A stretch of DNA of 64,000 nt from Aliamphritea spongicola (lineage in GTDB: Bacteria > Pseudomonadota > Gammaproteobacteria > Pseudomonadales > Balneatricaceae), in the NCBI GenBank assembly GCA_024347235.1, contig AP025283.1:3100001-3164000 (forward strand). Direction: 5' to 3'. The first letter of the stretch is position 1; each line of letters begins with the position of its first letter. A model generated the notes under the pieces. It saw nothing but the letters and a program-made list of their open reading frames with translations. It was not told the origin of the DNA and did not search any database. The position numbers and the translations under genes were made by a program. Of this stretch, positions 20,048 through 31,376 are shown piece after piece.

Positions 20048-20809
20048 TTACACACCCAGGTAGGTGTTCAGCAAATCAGTCTTAGCAGCCAGTTCATGCT
20101 GCTTTACTTCCTCGACAATATGGCCGTGTTCCATCACGTAGTGACGGTCGGCAATAGGCGCAGCAAAACGGAAATTCTGCTCCACCAGTAAAATCGTCAG
20201 CCCTCTTTCCTTCAGCATCTGCAGTACCTGCGCCAGTTTCTGCACAATCACCGGGGCCAGACCTTCGGTAATCTCATCCAGCAGGAGAATGTTGGCACCG
20301 GTACGCAGAATCCGCGCCATGGCCAGCATCTGCTGTTCACCGCCAGACAGCCGGGTACCCTGGCTGTAACGGCGTTCAGCCAGATTGGGAAAGAGTTCAT
20401 AAATTTCTTCCAGACACATGCCGTCAGAACGGACATCCGGCGGCAGCATAAGGTTTTCTTCCACGTTAAGGCTGGAGAAAATACCCCGCTCTTCCGGGCA
20501 GTACCCCACACCCAAATGAGCAATTTTATGGGCCGGTAACGGAATGGTATCGGTACCGTTAATATTGATCTTGCCGGTACGCCGGCCAACCATATTCATA
20601 ATGGCTTTCAGGGTGGTGGAACGGCCGGCACCATTACGGCCCAGCAAGGTCACCAGCTCGCCCTGCATCACCGTCATATCAATGCCATGCAAAATATGTG
20701 ACTCGCCGTAATAGGCATGTAAGTCATGAATACGGATTTTTCGCCGGTGCTGCTTTTTTAGCCTGCTGTGAAGGCGCATCCCCGGAGGATTCATTACACT
20801 GCTGTTCAT
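20048..20809 (-). CDS. livF: Branched-chain amino acid ABC transporter ATPase LivF (Walker A Lys to Arg)
   Basis: ATPase subunit of 253 aa. The ABC signature LSGGEQQMLAMARIL, Walker B ILLLDEITEGLAP and switch His region are present, but Walker A reads GRNGAGRSTT, with Arg in place of the invariant Lys. The codon is CGT and not explained by a frameshift. The first 30 residues read oddly (MNSSVMNPPGMRLHSR). A different frame reads SSGDAPSQQAKKAAPAK and would join IRIHDLHAYYGES if a few A bases were missing near 20738 and 20792, so the N-terminus is uncertain. Its start overlaps the livG stop (TAATG). Confidence 0.88.
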   Translation of the reverse strand: MNSSVMNPPGMRLHSRLKKQHRRKIRIHDLHAYYGESHILHGIDMTVMQGELVTLLGRNGAGRSTTLKAIMNMVGRRTGKININGTDTIPLPAHKIAHLGVGYCPEERGIFSSLNVEENLMLPPDVRSDGMCLEEIYELFPNLAERRYSQGTRLSGGEQQMLAMARILRTGANILLLDEITEGLAPVIVQKLAQVLQMLKERGLTILLVEQNFRFAAPIADRHYVMEHGHIVEEVKQHELAAKTDLLNTYLGV

Positions 20810-21603
20810 TACACCGCCTCCTTTTCAGATTCCGCTTCAGCCTGGTGGTCGTCCGCCTCAACCCCCATATAGGCTTCACGGACCTGAGGATTCTGGGAAA
20901 CTTCGGCGTAATCACCTTCCGTCAGAATGGCACCGCGCTGCAGCACCGTAATGGTATCCGCCAGTTTGGCCACCACATGAAGATTGTGTTCAACCATCAG
21001 AATGGTGCGGTCTTTGGAAACCTTCTTGATCAGATCCGCCACCACACTGACATCTTCATGACCCATGCCCTGGGTCGGCTCATCCAGCAACAGCATCTCA
21101 GGCTCAAGTGCCAGGGTTGTGGCAATCTCAAGCGCCCGTTTGCGGCCATAGGAAAGATCCACGGTGACAGTGTTGGCAAAGCTCTTCAGCCCGACCTGAT
21201 CCAGTAATTCCAGCGCCCGGTCATCGAGCCGGTTAAGCACTCTGTCGGAGGTCCAGAAATGGAAGCTGTTGCCCTCTTTACGCTGTAAGGCAATGCGTAC
21301 GTTCTCCAGCACACTCAGATGCGGGAACACCGCAGAGATCTGAAATGAACGGACAATCCCCTTACGGGCAATGGCGGCTGACTTCAGTGACGTAATATCT
21401 TCACCGTTATAAAGAATCTGGCCATGGGTCGGCGTCAGAAACTTGGTCAGCAAGTTGAATACGGTGGTTTTACCTGCGCCGTTCGGCCCAATCAGGGCAT
21501 GAATCGTGCCCCGCTTCACCCGGAGATTGACATCATCAACGGCGGTAAACCCTTTGAATTCTTTGACCAGATTTCTGGTCTCGAGAACATAGTCAGCAGT
21601 CAT
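20809..21603 (-). CDS. livG: Branched-chain amino acid ABC transporter ATPase LivG
   Basis: ATPase subunit of 264 aa, intact. It has a canonical Walker A (GPNGAGKTTVFNLLT), the LivG-type Q-loop region IVRSFQISAVFPHLSVLENV, the C-loop variant LSYGRKRALEIA, and Walker B MLLLDEPTQGMG. The last 20 residues are acidic. It is the first gene of the operon that continues into livF, the binding protein, livH, livM and thiolase. The 293 bp upstream are shared with the divergent liuR and carry a LiuR-like palindrome. Confidence 0.92.
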   Translation of the reverse strand: MTADYVLETRNLVKEFKGFTAVDDVNLRVKRGTIHALIGPNGAGKTTVFNLLTKFLTPTHGQILYNGEDITSLKSAAIARKGIVRSFQISAVFPHLSVLENVRIALQRKEGNSFHFWTSDRVLNRLDDRALELLDQVGLKSFANTVTVDLSYGRKRALEIATTLALEPEMLLLDEPTQGMGHEDVSVVADLIKKVSKDRTILMVEHNLHVVAKLADTITVLQRGAILTEGDYAEVSQNPQVREAYMGVEADDHQAEAESEKEAV

Positions 21604-21830
21604 GCGTAACCGGCCTCTTGTTATTTTTGTTGTTTTCAGAGCCGTTCAAAATGTCTTGCACGTCCCTGAGTGGCAAGATGAAGTTAGCAATTACCCCTAA
21701 GGGTTAACAAGTACTACTTTAGTTCAATGCGCATTTTTAATCGACTAAAAGAAACAAATAACCAATAAATTCAACATCTTAATTGAAAACACCCATTCCC
21801 TGCTTATACCTTAGTCACACCGACAGCATC

Positions 21831-21846
21831 TTTACGTTTACGTAAA
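21831..21846. promoter_or_regulatory. LiuR-like operator in the liv/liu divergent promoter
   Basis: TTTACGTTTACGTAAA consists of perfect 7-bp arms (TTTACGT and ACGTAAA) around a TT centre, 50 bases before the liuR start. A TATATT -10 candidate lies at 21854-21859, and TTTACG at 21831 could serve as -35 with a 17-bp spacer, so the palindrome overlaps the promoter as is usual for MerR-family sites. It resembles ACGT-containing LiuR sites described in gammaproteobacteria. Binding is inferred. Confidence 0.65.
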
Positions 21847-21896
21847 CTTACACTATATTCGAATCATCATGGGTTTTCAGACAGATAAGAGCAGTT

Positions 21897-22319
21897 ATGA
21901 GTAAAACCACATTTTCGATCCGCGATCTGGCCAGCGAGTTTGACGTTACCACCCGCAGCATCCGCTTCTATGAAGATCAGGGCCTGCTGTTTCCGACCCG
22001 CAAAGGCCAGACCCGTATATACAGCAGCCAGGACAGAGTACGGCTGAAACTGATCCTGCGTGGCAAGCGGTTAGGCTTCTCGCTGGCAGAAAGCAAAGAA
22101 TTATTTGAACTCTGGGATCAGACCCCCGGCGGCAGCATGAAACAGCTGGAGCGCCTGCAGGCAAAGATCACCGAAAAGAAACAGGCGCTGGAACAGCAAC
22201 TGAATGATATTGCCATGTTGCAAATCGAACTGGACAGCGCCGAAGCCCGCTGCCAGTCAGCGATGCAAGAGCTGCTTTTACAGGAGCAAAAGGCTTTACA
22301 GGAACAGAACGCCAAATAA
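21897..22319 (+). CDS. liuR: MerR-family regulator of leucine degradation, LiuR
   Basis: 140-aa regulator. The N-terminal winged HTH (SIRDLASEFDVTTRSIRFYEDQGLL, then RIYSSQDRVRLKLILRGKRLGFSLAESKELF) is followed by a coiled-coil dimerisation helix rich in Gln/Glu. No metal-binding cysteines of the MerR or CueR type are seen, consistent with an organic effector. It opens the liu operon, with liuA 50 bp downstream. It probably controls that operon through the palindrome in its promoter, and possibly the divergent liv operon. Confidence 0.92.
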   Translation: MSKTTFSIRDLASEFDVTTRSIRFYEDQGLLFPTRKGQTRIYSSQDRVRLKLILRGKRLGFSLAESKELFELWDQTPGGSMKQLERLQAKITEKKQALEQQLNDIAMLQIELDSAEARCQSAMQELLLQEQKALQEQNAK

Positions 22320-22369
22320 GTCAGCACCGGCTGAAACAACCACAACTATAAGTAACAGGTACCAACGCG

Positions 22370-23536
22370 ATGATCTCACAATACAACACCCTGAATTTTG
22401 GCCTCGGTGAAACCCTCGACATGCTGCGTGATCAGATCAACAGCTTTGCCGCAGAAGAGATTGCCCCGCGGGCGGAAGAAATCGACCGAGAAAATGCCTT
22501 CCCGATGGACCTGTGGCGTAAGTTCGGAGACATGGGCTTATTAGGCATCACCGTTAAAGAAGAATATGGCGGTGTGGACATGGGCTACCTCGCCCACGTA
22601 ATCGCTATGGAAGAAATCAGCCGGGCCTCGGCATCCGTCGGCCTGTCCTATGGCGCACACTCCAACCTGTGCGTTAACCAGATCCACCGCAACGGTAACG
22701 AAGAACAGAAGCAGAAGTATCTGCCAAAACTGATCAGTGGCGAACATATCGGTGCACTGGCCATGTCTGAACCCAATGCAGGATCAGACGTGGTTTCAAT
22801 GAAGCTCCATGCCACCGACAACGGCGACCATTACCTGCTGAACGGTAACAAGATGTGGATCACCAACGGTCCGGACGCCAACACCTACGTTATTTATGCC
22901 AAAACCGACATCAGCGCCGGCCCTAAAGGCATTACCGCTTTTATTGTCGAGCGTGATTTCCCAGGCTTCTCCCGTCACCAGAAACTGGACAAGCTGGGTA
23001 TGCGCGGCTCAAACACCTGTGAACTGGTATTCGAAAACTGCCCGGTGCCCAAAGAAAACATTCTCGGCGAACTGAACGGCGGTGTCCGGGTACTGATGAG
23101 TGGTCTGGACTATGAACGGCTGGTGCTGTCCGGCGGTCCGCTGGGCATTATGCAGGCAGCCATGGATATCGTTGTGCCTTATATCCGTGACCGCCAGCAG
23201 TTCGGCCAGTCCATCGGAGAATTCCAGCTGGTGCAGGGCAAAGTGGCTGACATGTATACCCTGATGAATGCCTGCAAGTCTTACACCTACACCGTGGCCC
23301 GTTCGGCAGAACGGGGCGAAACTACCCGTAAAGACTGTGCCGGCGTCATTCTCTATACCGCTGAAACCGCCACCAAACTGGCACTGGATGCCATTCAGCT
23401 GTTAGGGGGCAATGGCTACATCAATGAATTCCCGACAGGCCGCCTGCTGCGGGATGCCAAGCTATACGAAATCGGCGCAGGCACTTCAGAAATCCGCCGG
23501 ATGCTGATTGGCCGTGAACTGTTTCAGAACAAATAA
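22370..23536 (+). CDS. liuA: Isovaleryl-CoA dehydrogenase LiuA
   Basis: FAD enzyme of 388 aa oxidising isovaleryl-CoA to 3-methylcrotonyl-CoA. The catalytic Glu is at the isovaleryl-CoA dehydrogenase position in [18 protein letters not shown] rather than near the C-terminus, where the sequence instead reads [19 protein letters not shown]. The motifs [26 protein letters not shown] and [20 protein letters not shown] are present. Intact. Second gene of the liu operon. Confidence 0.96.
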   Translation: MISQYNTLNFGLGETLDMLRDQINSFAAEEIAPRAEEIDRENAFPMDLWRKFGDMGLLGITVKEEYGGVDMGYLAHVIAMEEISRASASVGLSYGAHSNLCVNQIHRNGNEEQKQKYLPKLISGEHIGALAMSEPNAGSDVVSMKLHATDNGDHYLLNGNKMWITNGPDANTYVIYAKTDISAGPKGITAFIVERDFPGFSRHQKLDKLGMRGSNTCELVFENCPVPKENILGELNGGVRVLMSGLDYERLVLSGGPLGIMQAAMDIVVPYIRDRQQFGQSIGEFQLVQGKVADMYTLMNACKSYTYTVARSAERGETTRKDCAGVILYTAETATKLALDAIQLLGGNGYINEFPTGRLLRDAKLYEIGAGTSEIRRMLIGRELFQNK

Positions 23537-23616
23537 ACCGCACCGCGGAAAACCGGGCATTTTTGCTGATATCAAACGAACCGCACAGAAAAACTGACAG
23601 TTCAGACGAGAGCCTT

Positions 23617-23645
23617 GCGTGGGGAGACACTCCCCACGCCTTTTC
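23617..23645 (+). terminator. Hairpin between liuA and liuB
   Basis: A 9-bp stem, GCGTGGGGA and TCCCCACGC, with a 5-nt loop is followed by CTTTTC. It could partially terminate transcription after liuA or protect the upstream mRNA, giving liuRA more transcript than liuBCDE. Confidence 0.55.
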
Positions 23646-23672
23646 AGCAAAAACAACAGGAGATGGCTAAAA

Positions 23673-25277
23673 ATGGCTTTACTCAACAGCAAGATCAACC
23701 CGCGCAGCGAAGAATATCTCGCCAATTACGATGCCATGGCAACGGCAGTTGCCGACCTGCGTGAAAAAGTCGCCCAGACGGAACTTGGCGGTGGCAGCCA
23801 GTATCAGCAACGTCACCTGTCACGGGGCAAACTGTTACCCCGTGACCGTATCAATACCCTGCTGGATGAAGGCTCTGCCTTTCTGGAACTGTCGCAGCTG
23901 GCCGCTTATAAGGTCTATGACGACGATGTACCGGCTGCGGGCATTATCACCGGTATCGGCCGGGTCAGTGGCCAGGAATGTATGATCATCGCCAACGATG
24001 CAACCGTGAAAGGCGGCACCTATTTTCCCTGACCGTCAAAAAACATCTGCGGGCGCAGGAAATTGCTGAACAGAACCACCTGCCCTGTATCTATCTGGTG
24101 GACTCCGGCGGCGCTAACCTGCCACAGCAGGACGAAGTCTTCCCGGACCGGGATCACTTCGGCCGGATCTTCTATAACCAGGCACGCATGTCTTCGCTGG
24201 GCATTCCGCAAATCGCGGTGGTCATGGGCCTGTGTACCGCCGGCGGTGCCTATGTGCCGGCCATGGCAGATGAATCTATTATTGTGCGCCAGCAAGGCAG
24301 CATCTTTCTGGCCGGCCCGCCACTGGTAAAAGCCGCCACCGGCGAAGTGGTCAGCGCGGAAGATCTGGGCGGTGCTGATGTCCACTGCCGCACCTCAGGG
24401 GTGGCCGATCACTATGCAGAGAATGATGAGCACGCCCTGCAGATCGCCCGCAACTGCATTGCCAACCTGAACCGCCGTAAAGACATTCAACTTAACACCC
24501 GCCCGGCACAAGCACCCCGGTTTGATGCCGACGAACTCTACGGCATTGTTGGCACCGACCTGAAAAACCTTTTGACGTCCGGGAAGTCATTGCCCGTATC
24601 GTCGACAACTCTGAATTTGATGAGTTTAAACAGCTATACGGCACCACACTGGTGACCGGATTTGCGCATATCTTCGGCTATCCGGTGGGTATCGTTGCCA
24701 ATAACGGTATTCTGTTTGGCGAGTCCGCCCAGAAAGGCGCGCACTTCATTGAACTGTGCTGTCAGCGAAAAATCCCCTGCTGTTCCTGCAGAACATCACC
24801 GGCTTCATGGTGGGTCAGAAGTATGAATCGGAAGGCATTGCCAAGCACGGTGCGAAAATGGTGACCGCCGTGGCCTGTGCCAATGTGCCGAAATTTACCG
24901 TACTGATCGGTGGCAGCTTCGGTGCCGGTAACTACGGCATGTGCGGCCGGGCTTACAGCCCCAATATGCTGTGGATGTGGCCCAACGCGCGGATTTCTGT
25001 CATGGGTGGCGAACAGGCCGCCGGTGTACTGGCCACCGTGAAACGGGACAACATCGAACGCAAGGGCGACAGCTGGTCTGCCGAAGAAGAAGCCACATTC
25101 AAGCAACCGGTTATCGATACTTACGACGCCCAGGGCCACCCTTATTATGCCAGCGCCCGCCTCTGGGACGACGGCGTCATCGATCCCCGTCAGACCCGTG
25201 AAGTGGTTGGCATGGGGCTGTCTGCGGCCCTTAACAAACCGATAGACGAGACCCGCTTCGGCGTGTTCCGCATGTAA
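23673..25277 (+). CDS. liuB: Methylcrotonyl-CoA carboxylase beta (carboxyltransferase) subunit LiuB
   Basis: Transfers CO2 from carboxybiotin to 3-methylcrotonyl-CoA; about 535 aa. The start at 23673 ([22 protein letters not shown]) matches the family. Carboxyltransferase motifs include [67 protein letters not shown] and [14 protein letters not shown]. Three single-base shifts interrupt it, near 24028, 24575 and 24776 (all C runs); correction restores [28 protein letters not shown] and [15 protein letters not shown]. It partners with LiuD. Confidence 0.94.
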
Positions 25278-25293
25278 CCAGGAGCGATCAGAT

Positions 25294-26081
25294 ATGACCA
25301 ACAGTCAGGTACTTTTCAGCTTCAGTGACGGTGTCGCGGAACTCACCCTCAACCGTCCGGAAGTCCATAACGCCTTTGATGACAACATAATTGAAGCGCT
25401 GATCAGCCATCTGGAAATCGCCGCGGACCTGCCGGACCTGCGGGTGCTGATCCTCCGCTCTGCCGGCAAAAACTTCTCCGCCGGGGCCGATCTGGCGTGG
25501 ATGCGCCGCATGGCGGAAAACAGCCACAGCGATAACCTGCAGGATGCCCACCGGCTGGCCCGGCTGATGCAGCTGCTGAATGATTTTAACCGCCCCACCA
25601 TCGCCCTGATTCAGGGGTTGCCTACGGCGGTGCGGTGGGCCTTGCAGCCTGCTGTGACATTGTGATTGCCAGTGACGCCAGCAAGTTCTGCCTCAGTGAA
25701 GTCCGCATCGGCCTGATCCCGGCGGTCATCAGTCCCTATGTTATCCGTGCCATCGGCGAACGGCAGGCACGCCGTTACTTCATCTCCGCAGAACCGTTCA
25801 CTGCACAGCAGGCACAGAACTTCGGGCTGGTACATGAAGTGGTTGGAGAAGATCAGCTTCAGGCCAGCGCCGACGCCATGATCAGCAAACTGCTGCAAAA
25901 CAGCCCCCAGGGCATGCACGCCGCCAAACAACTGATACAGGCGGTTAGCCAGCAGTCCATTGACGATAATCTGATTGCCGACACCGCTAACCGTATCGCC
26001 GATATCCGGGTCAGCCCTGAAGGGCAGGAAGGCTTAAGCGCCTTTCTGGAAAAACGCACCCCGGCCTGGATTAAGGAATAA
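25294..26081 (+). CDS. liuC: Methylglutaconyl-CoA hydratase LiuC
   Basis: Crotonase-family enzyme of about 263 aa that hydrates 3-methylglutaconyl-CoA to HMG-CoA. The first oxyanion block is NFSAGADLAWMRRMAE, typical of AUH-type hydratases. The second, QGVAYGGAVGLAACCDIV, is recovered by adding one G near 25618. A C-terminal KRTPAW motif is present. It starts 16 bp after liuB and ends 9 bp before liuD. Confidence 0.93.
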
Positions 26082-26090
26082 GGAGCTACC

Positions 26091-28075
26091 ATGTTCAGTA
26101 AGATTCTCATTGCCAACCGTGGCGAAATTGCCTGCCGGGTCATCCAGACAGCCCGCGCACTGGGCATCAGAACCGTGGCGGTCTATTCCGAAGCGGATGC
26201 CGCTGCCCGCCATGTCAGCATGGCCGATGAAGCCTTTCTGCTCGGTCCGGCCCCCAGCACTGAAAGCTACCTGCGGGGCGATAAAATCCTCGACATTGCC
26301 CTCAGCAGCGGTGCCCAGGCGGTTCATCCCGGCTACGGTTTCCTTTCAGAAAACGCCGAATTCGCAGCCGCCTGTGCTAAAGCCGGCGTAGTCTTCATTG
26401 GCCCTCCCACCGGGGCAATCAAGGCCATGGGCTCAAAATCCGCCGCCAAACAGATCATGTCTGACGCCGCCGTCCCGCTAGTGCCGGGTTATCACGAAGC
26501 GGACCAGAGTGACGCAACCTTGCTGGCGGAGTCCGAAAAGTGTGGCTATCCACAACTGCTGAAAGCGGTCGCCGGTGGCGGTGGTAAAGGCATGCGGGTG
26601 GTCAGTAACCGCCAGGAATTTCCCGAAGCACTGGAATCCGCCCGCCGTGAAGCCAGTAACGCCTTCGGTAACCCGGACATGCTCATTGAGCGCTATCTGA
26701 CAGAACCGCGCCACGTGGAGATTCAGGTATTCTGTGATACCCATGGTGCCGGCGTGTATCTGGCTGAACGGGACTGTTCTGTACAGCGCCGCCACCAGAA
26801 AGTCATTGAAGAAGCGCCGGCCCCGGGCTCAGCGATGCCACCCGCAAGGCCATGGGCGAAGCCGCCGTGCGTGCTGCCCAGGCAATTGATTATGTGGGCG
26901 CAGGTACGGTGGAATTTCTCTACGACACCGACGGCTCCTTCTACTTCATGGAAATGAATACCCGCCTGCAGGTAGAACACCCGGTCACAGAAATGATCAC
27001 CGGGCTGGACCTGGTGGAATGGCAGCTGCGCATTGCTTCCGGTGAACACCTGCCCCTGACACAGGATCAGGTAAAAATCACCGGTCATGCATTGGAAGCC
27101 CGGGTCTATGCGGAAGATCCGGACAACGATTTCCTGCCTGCCACCGGTGTACTGAACTATCTGAAGACACCGGTTGAAAACACCCATGTACGGGTAGATA
27201 CCGGCGTACTTCAGGGCGATGAAGTCAGTGTTTATTACGACCCGATGATTGCCAAACTGATCGTATGGGACGCCGACCGGGACCGGGCCATCAACCGCAT
27301 GGTCAGCGCCCTGGAAGACTATAAAATTGCCGGGCTGACCACTAACCTGAGCTTTCTGCACCGTCTGGCGGACAGCCAGCCATTCCGCGACTGCCAGCTG
27401 GATACCGGCTTTATAGAAAGCCATCAGGCCCTGCTTTTCCCTGAAACGGAAACCGATACCGCCCGCTGGCTGGCCATTGCAGCGACCTGTTTTGCGGCCA
27501 GCCAGAAGCCCAAAAATATCAGCCAGACTGATCCTGGGTCACCCTTTAACAACCCGGACAGCTGGCGTCTGAACAGCCAGTATGCCCGCCCGCTGACTCT
27601 GAACTACGGCAACAGCAACAGCAGTCAGCTAACCCTGAGCAGTCATGGGGACTGCTACACCGTCAGCGTTGAAGACCGGCAATTCGAACTGCAAGCCAGC
27701 CTGGCACACGGGCAACTGACCATCAGCCTTAATGGCCACCGGCAAACGCTGGATGTCAGCCTGAACGGAGATGAATTAACCCTGTTCGCCGGCGCAGAAC
27801 AGTTTAGTTGCCAGCGCCACCGGGAAGATTTCAGCAGCAATGCACAGGACGCCGGTAACAGCCTGAATGCACCGATGAACGGTGCCGTGGTGGCCGTACT
27901 TGTAGAAGCCGGAATGAAAGTCGCCGCCGGGGATACGCTGGTGATTATGGAAGCCATGAAAATGGAACATAGCCTCAAAGCACCCCATGACGGTACCGTC
28001 GCCGAAGTCTTCTATCAGGAAGGCGAACTGGTGGATGACGGCGCTGAACTGATCGCACTGGAAGCGGAGGACTGA
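26091..28075 (+). CDS. liuD: Methylcrotonyl-CoA carboxylase alpha (biotin) subunit LiuD
   Basis: Biotin carboxylase plus biotin carrier, about 662 aa. The N-terminal domain begins [23 protein letters not shown]-grasp motifs include [32 protein letters not shown] and [11 protein letters not shown]. The C-terminal carrier domain carries the biotinylated lysine in [15 protein letters not shown], with the usual [17 protein letters not shown] before it. One shift near 26829 (C run) restores [19 protein letters not shown]. Forms the holoenzyme with LiuB. Confidence 0.95.
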
Positions 28076-28077
28076 GC

Positions 28078-28987
28078 ATGGCACTGCCCAAAACAGTCCG
28101 GCTGTTCGAAATGGGTGCCCGGGACGGCCTGCAAAACGAGCCCGGCGACCCGATTTCGACTGCTATCAAAATTGAACTGATCGACCGGCTCAGCAGCACG
28201 GGGCTCACAAATATCGAAGCCACCAGCTTTGTATCCCCCGCTGGGTACCACAAATGGCCGATGCCAGCGCGGTGATGGCAGGCATCAGCCGACAGTCAGG
28301 TGTTACTTACAGCGCCCTGACCCCAAACCTGAAAGGATTGGAAGCAGCCATTGAAGCAGGCGTTGATGAAGTGGCGGTCTTCGGCGCAGCCTCTGAAAGC
28401 TTCAGCCAGAAAAACATTAATTGCTCGGTTGCCGAAAGCATCGAACGCTTTACCCCGGTAATCGAACGGGCCCGGGAACAGAACATCCGAGTACGGGGCT
28501 ATGTATCCACCGTACTCGGCTGCCCTTACGAAGGCGAGATTCAGCCTGACAGAGTCGCCCACGTCTGCGATCTGCTTTACCAGCTGGGCTGTTATGAAAT
28601 CTCACTGGGAGACACCATCGGCACCGGCACACCTCTGAAGGCCAAACAGATGCTTGAGGCAGTCAGTAAAGTGGTGCCCGTGAGTCACCTGGCAGCGCAT
28701 TTCCACGACACCTACGGGCAGGCACTGGCCAACCTGTACGCAGTACTGGAAGAAGGTATTGCAGTCATCGACAGCTCCGTTGCCGGACTCGGGGCTGCCC
28801 CTATGCCAAAGGCGCTTCCGGCAATGTCGCCAGTGAAGATGTGCTCTATATGCTGAACGGGCTGGGCATTGAAACCGGCATTGACCTGCAGCAAATGATC
28901 GCCACCGGTCACTGGATCAGCGCCCAGCTGGGCCGCCGTTCCGGGTCTAAAGTCGCATTGGCAAGCCCTTGTCAGGCAGTTAAATAA
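28078..28987 (+). CDS. liuE: Hydroxymethylglutaryl-CoA lyase LiuE
   Basis: Cleaves HMG-CoA to acetyl-CoA and acetoacetate; about 304 aa, starting 2 bp after the liuD stop. The N-terminal [14 protein letters not shown] carries the metal and substrate residues; [27 protein letters not shown] and [13 protein letters not shown] follow. The glycine-rich loop with the catalytic Cys, [20 protein letters not shown], appears when one G is added near 28794. A second shift near 28241 (C run) restores [15 protein letters not shown]. The last step of the leucine pathway. Confidence 0.94.
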
Positions 28988-29016
28988 TAACAATAACCCG
29001 CGTAAAGGACTCAATC

Positions 29017-29619
29017 ATGCAGGACTCTGAACCACAGGTACGCTACCAAACCGCTGATCTGACCGCACTGGATCTGCCGGTGCCGGCTACAGAGCAGTGC
29101 CCGGCAGACGTACAGAAATACTTTGCTAAATGTGAAGAGAAACTCGGCCTGCTGCCGAATGTGCTGAAGGCTTACAGCCAGAACCTTGCGCAGCTGGAGG
29201 TATTCAGCAAGTTCTATAACGAACTGATGTTTGGTGACAGCAACCTCACGCCTCTTGAGCGGGAAATGATTGCCGTTGCTGTTTCATCCCGTAATCACTG
29301 CTTCTACTGCATCGTTGCCCACGGCGCGGCCATCCGGGAATACTCCGGTGACCCGGCACTGGGTGAACTGATTGCCATTAACTACCGGGCTGCACAGCTA
29401 TCGGAACGGCACACCGCCATGCTGGATTTTGCCGTCAAAATGACCGACACACCGGACGGCATTCAGGAAGCGGACCGTCAGCAACTGCGCAACGCCGGTT
29501 TCAGCGACCCGGATATATGGGACATCGCTAACCTGGCCGGTTTTTATAACATGACCAACCGCATTGCCAGCGCCGTGGATATGCAGCCTAACCCGGAATA
29601 CCACCGTCACTGCCGCTGA
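29017..29619 (+). CDS. Peroxidase-related protein (AhpD/carboxymuconolactone decarboxylase family)
   Basis: 200-aa intact protein of the AhpD-like fold. The redox motif is HCFYCIVAHGAAIRE, a CxxC followed by His as in AhpD-like peroxidase-related enzymes. The helical core includes LTPLEREMIAVAVS and DIWDIANLAGFYNMTNRIAS. The partner and substrate are unknown. It begins 30 bp after liuE and is followed by the acyl-CoA synthetase gene, so it is probably part of the liu transcript. A role in protecting or recycling thiol intermediates is speculative. Confidence 0.8.
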   Translation: MQDSEPQVRYQTADLTALDLPVPATEQCPADVQKYFAKCEEKLGLLPNVLKAYSQNLAQLEVFSKFYNELMFGDSNLTPLEREMIAVAVSSRNHCFYCIVAHGAAIREYSGDPALGELIAINYRAAQLSERHTAMLDFAVKMTDTPDGIQEADRQQLRNAGFSDPDIWDIANLAGFYNMTNRIASAVDMQPNPEYHRHCR

Positions 29620-29676
29620 AGGTAGTACAACGCTGCCGGACATCAACAACAATAACAATGACAGGGAAATAACACC

Positions 29677-31373
29677 GTGAGCAACCAGACAACACTCAAC
29701 ACGCCCAGCTATACCAACGGCGCCAGCGCGCAGCCTCTGTTAGGCATGACCATTGGCGATAAATTCGACGCCACCTGCGCCCAATATCCGGATAACGACG
29801 CCCTGATCGTTCACTTTCAGAATATCCGCTGGGACTACCGCACCCTGAAGCAACAGGTGGACAACTGCGCCCGTGCCCTGCTGAGCCTTGGCGTTAAAAC
29901 CGGCGACAGAGTGGGCATGTGGTCACCGAACAATGCCCAGTGGCTGGTCACTCAGTTTGCCACCGCCAAGCTCGGTGCCATTCTGGTGAACATCAACCCG
30001 GCCTACCGGTTGCACGAACTGGAATACGCCCTGAATCAGTCCGGCACCCGCTTTCTGGTCACCGCCGACAGCTTCAAGGCCTCCAACTACACCGCGATGC
30101 TGCTGGAACTGGCACCGGAACTGCACCACTGCGAGCCGGGTAAGCTAACCTCTGTCAAACTGCCGGAACTGCAATGCATCATTAATCTGGCGGATGAACA
30201 GCACCCGGGCATGTGGCGCTGGGCGGACTTCCTCGAACAGGCAAGCCACCGCAGTGAAGCCGATGTAGCTGAGATTCAGGCCACCCTGCAGTTTGATGAC
30301 CCGATCAACATTCAGTACACCTCCGGCACCACCGGCTTTCCGAAAGGCGCCACGCTGAGCCACCACAACATCCTCAACAATGGCTTCTTTGTGGCGGAAA
30401 GTATGCGCTTTACCGATCAGGACCGTCTGATCGTGCCGGTGCCCCTGTACCACTGCTTCGGCATGGTGATGGGCAATCTGGGCTGCATCACCCACGGTGC
30501 AACCCTGATCTATCCCACCGAAGGATTTGAGCCACGGGCGGTACTGGAAGCGGTGGAAAGAAAAGGCCACCGCCCTGTTCGGCGTGCCCACCATGTTCAT
30601 TGCCGAACTGGGGATGAGCAGTTTGAACAGTACGACCTTTCCAGCCTGCGCACCGGCATTATGGCCGGTTCCATCTGCCCGGCGGAAGTCATGAAAGCGG
30701 TGAACTCAAAAATGCATATGCAGGAAGTGCAGATCGCCTACGGCATGACCGAAACCAGCCCGGTTTCCACCCAGACCGCCGCCGATGATCCGTTCGATAA
30801 ACGGGTATCCACCGTTGGTCGCAGCCAGCCTCACATTGAAACCAAGATCATCGACCCGGCCAGCGGTCAGGTTCTGCCCCGCGGCGAAATCGGCGAACTC
30901 TGTACCCGGGGTTACAGCGTAATGATCGGCTACTGGAACAACCCGGACGCCACCGCCGAAGCCATCGATGACCGCGGCTGGATGCACAGCGGCGATCTGG
31001 CCACCATGGATGAAGAAGGCTATGTACAGATCGTTGGCCGGATCAAAGACATGGTGATCCGGGGCGGTGAAAACGTCTATCCGAAGGAAGTGGAAGAATT
31101 CCTCTACACCCACCCGGACATCATTGATGTGCAGGTTACCGGCGTACCGGATAAAAGTACGGTGAAGAACTGATTGCCTGGGTAAAACTCTCTGCCGATG
31201 CCGGCGAGATTTCAGCGGAAAACCTGCAGGCCTTCTGCAAGGGTAAAATCACCCACTTTAAGATTCCCCGCTATTTCAAATTCGTCGACGAATTCCCGAT
31301 GACCGTTACCGGCAAAATCCAGAAATTTAAAATGCGGGAAATCTCCATCGCTGAACTGGGGCTGGATACCTGA
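29677..31373 (+). CDS. AMP-binding acyl-CoA synthetase
   Basis: Adenylate-forming ligase of about 566 aa with a GTG start at 29677 behind AGGGA. Motifs: P-loop [26 protein letters not shown], the hinge [21 protein letters not shown], and the C-terminal lysine region [15 protein letters not shown]. Near 30560-30620 the frame is garbled: about three missing bases (A, A, G) leave the frame open but turn [19 protein letters not shown] into nonsense. Another shift near 31158 (A run) restores [17 protein letters not shown]. Such ligases often accompany liu genes; acetoacetate, isovalerate or a fatty acid are possible substrates, and I cannot choose. Confidence 0.85.
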
Positions 31374-31376
31374 TCC

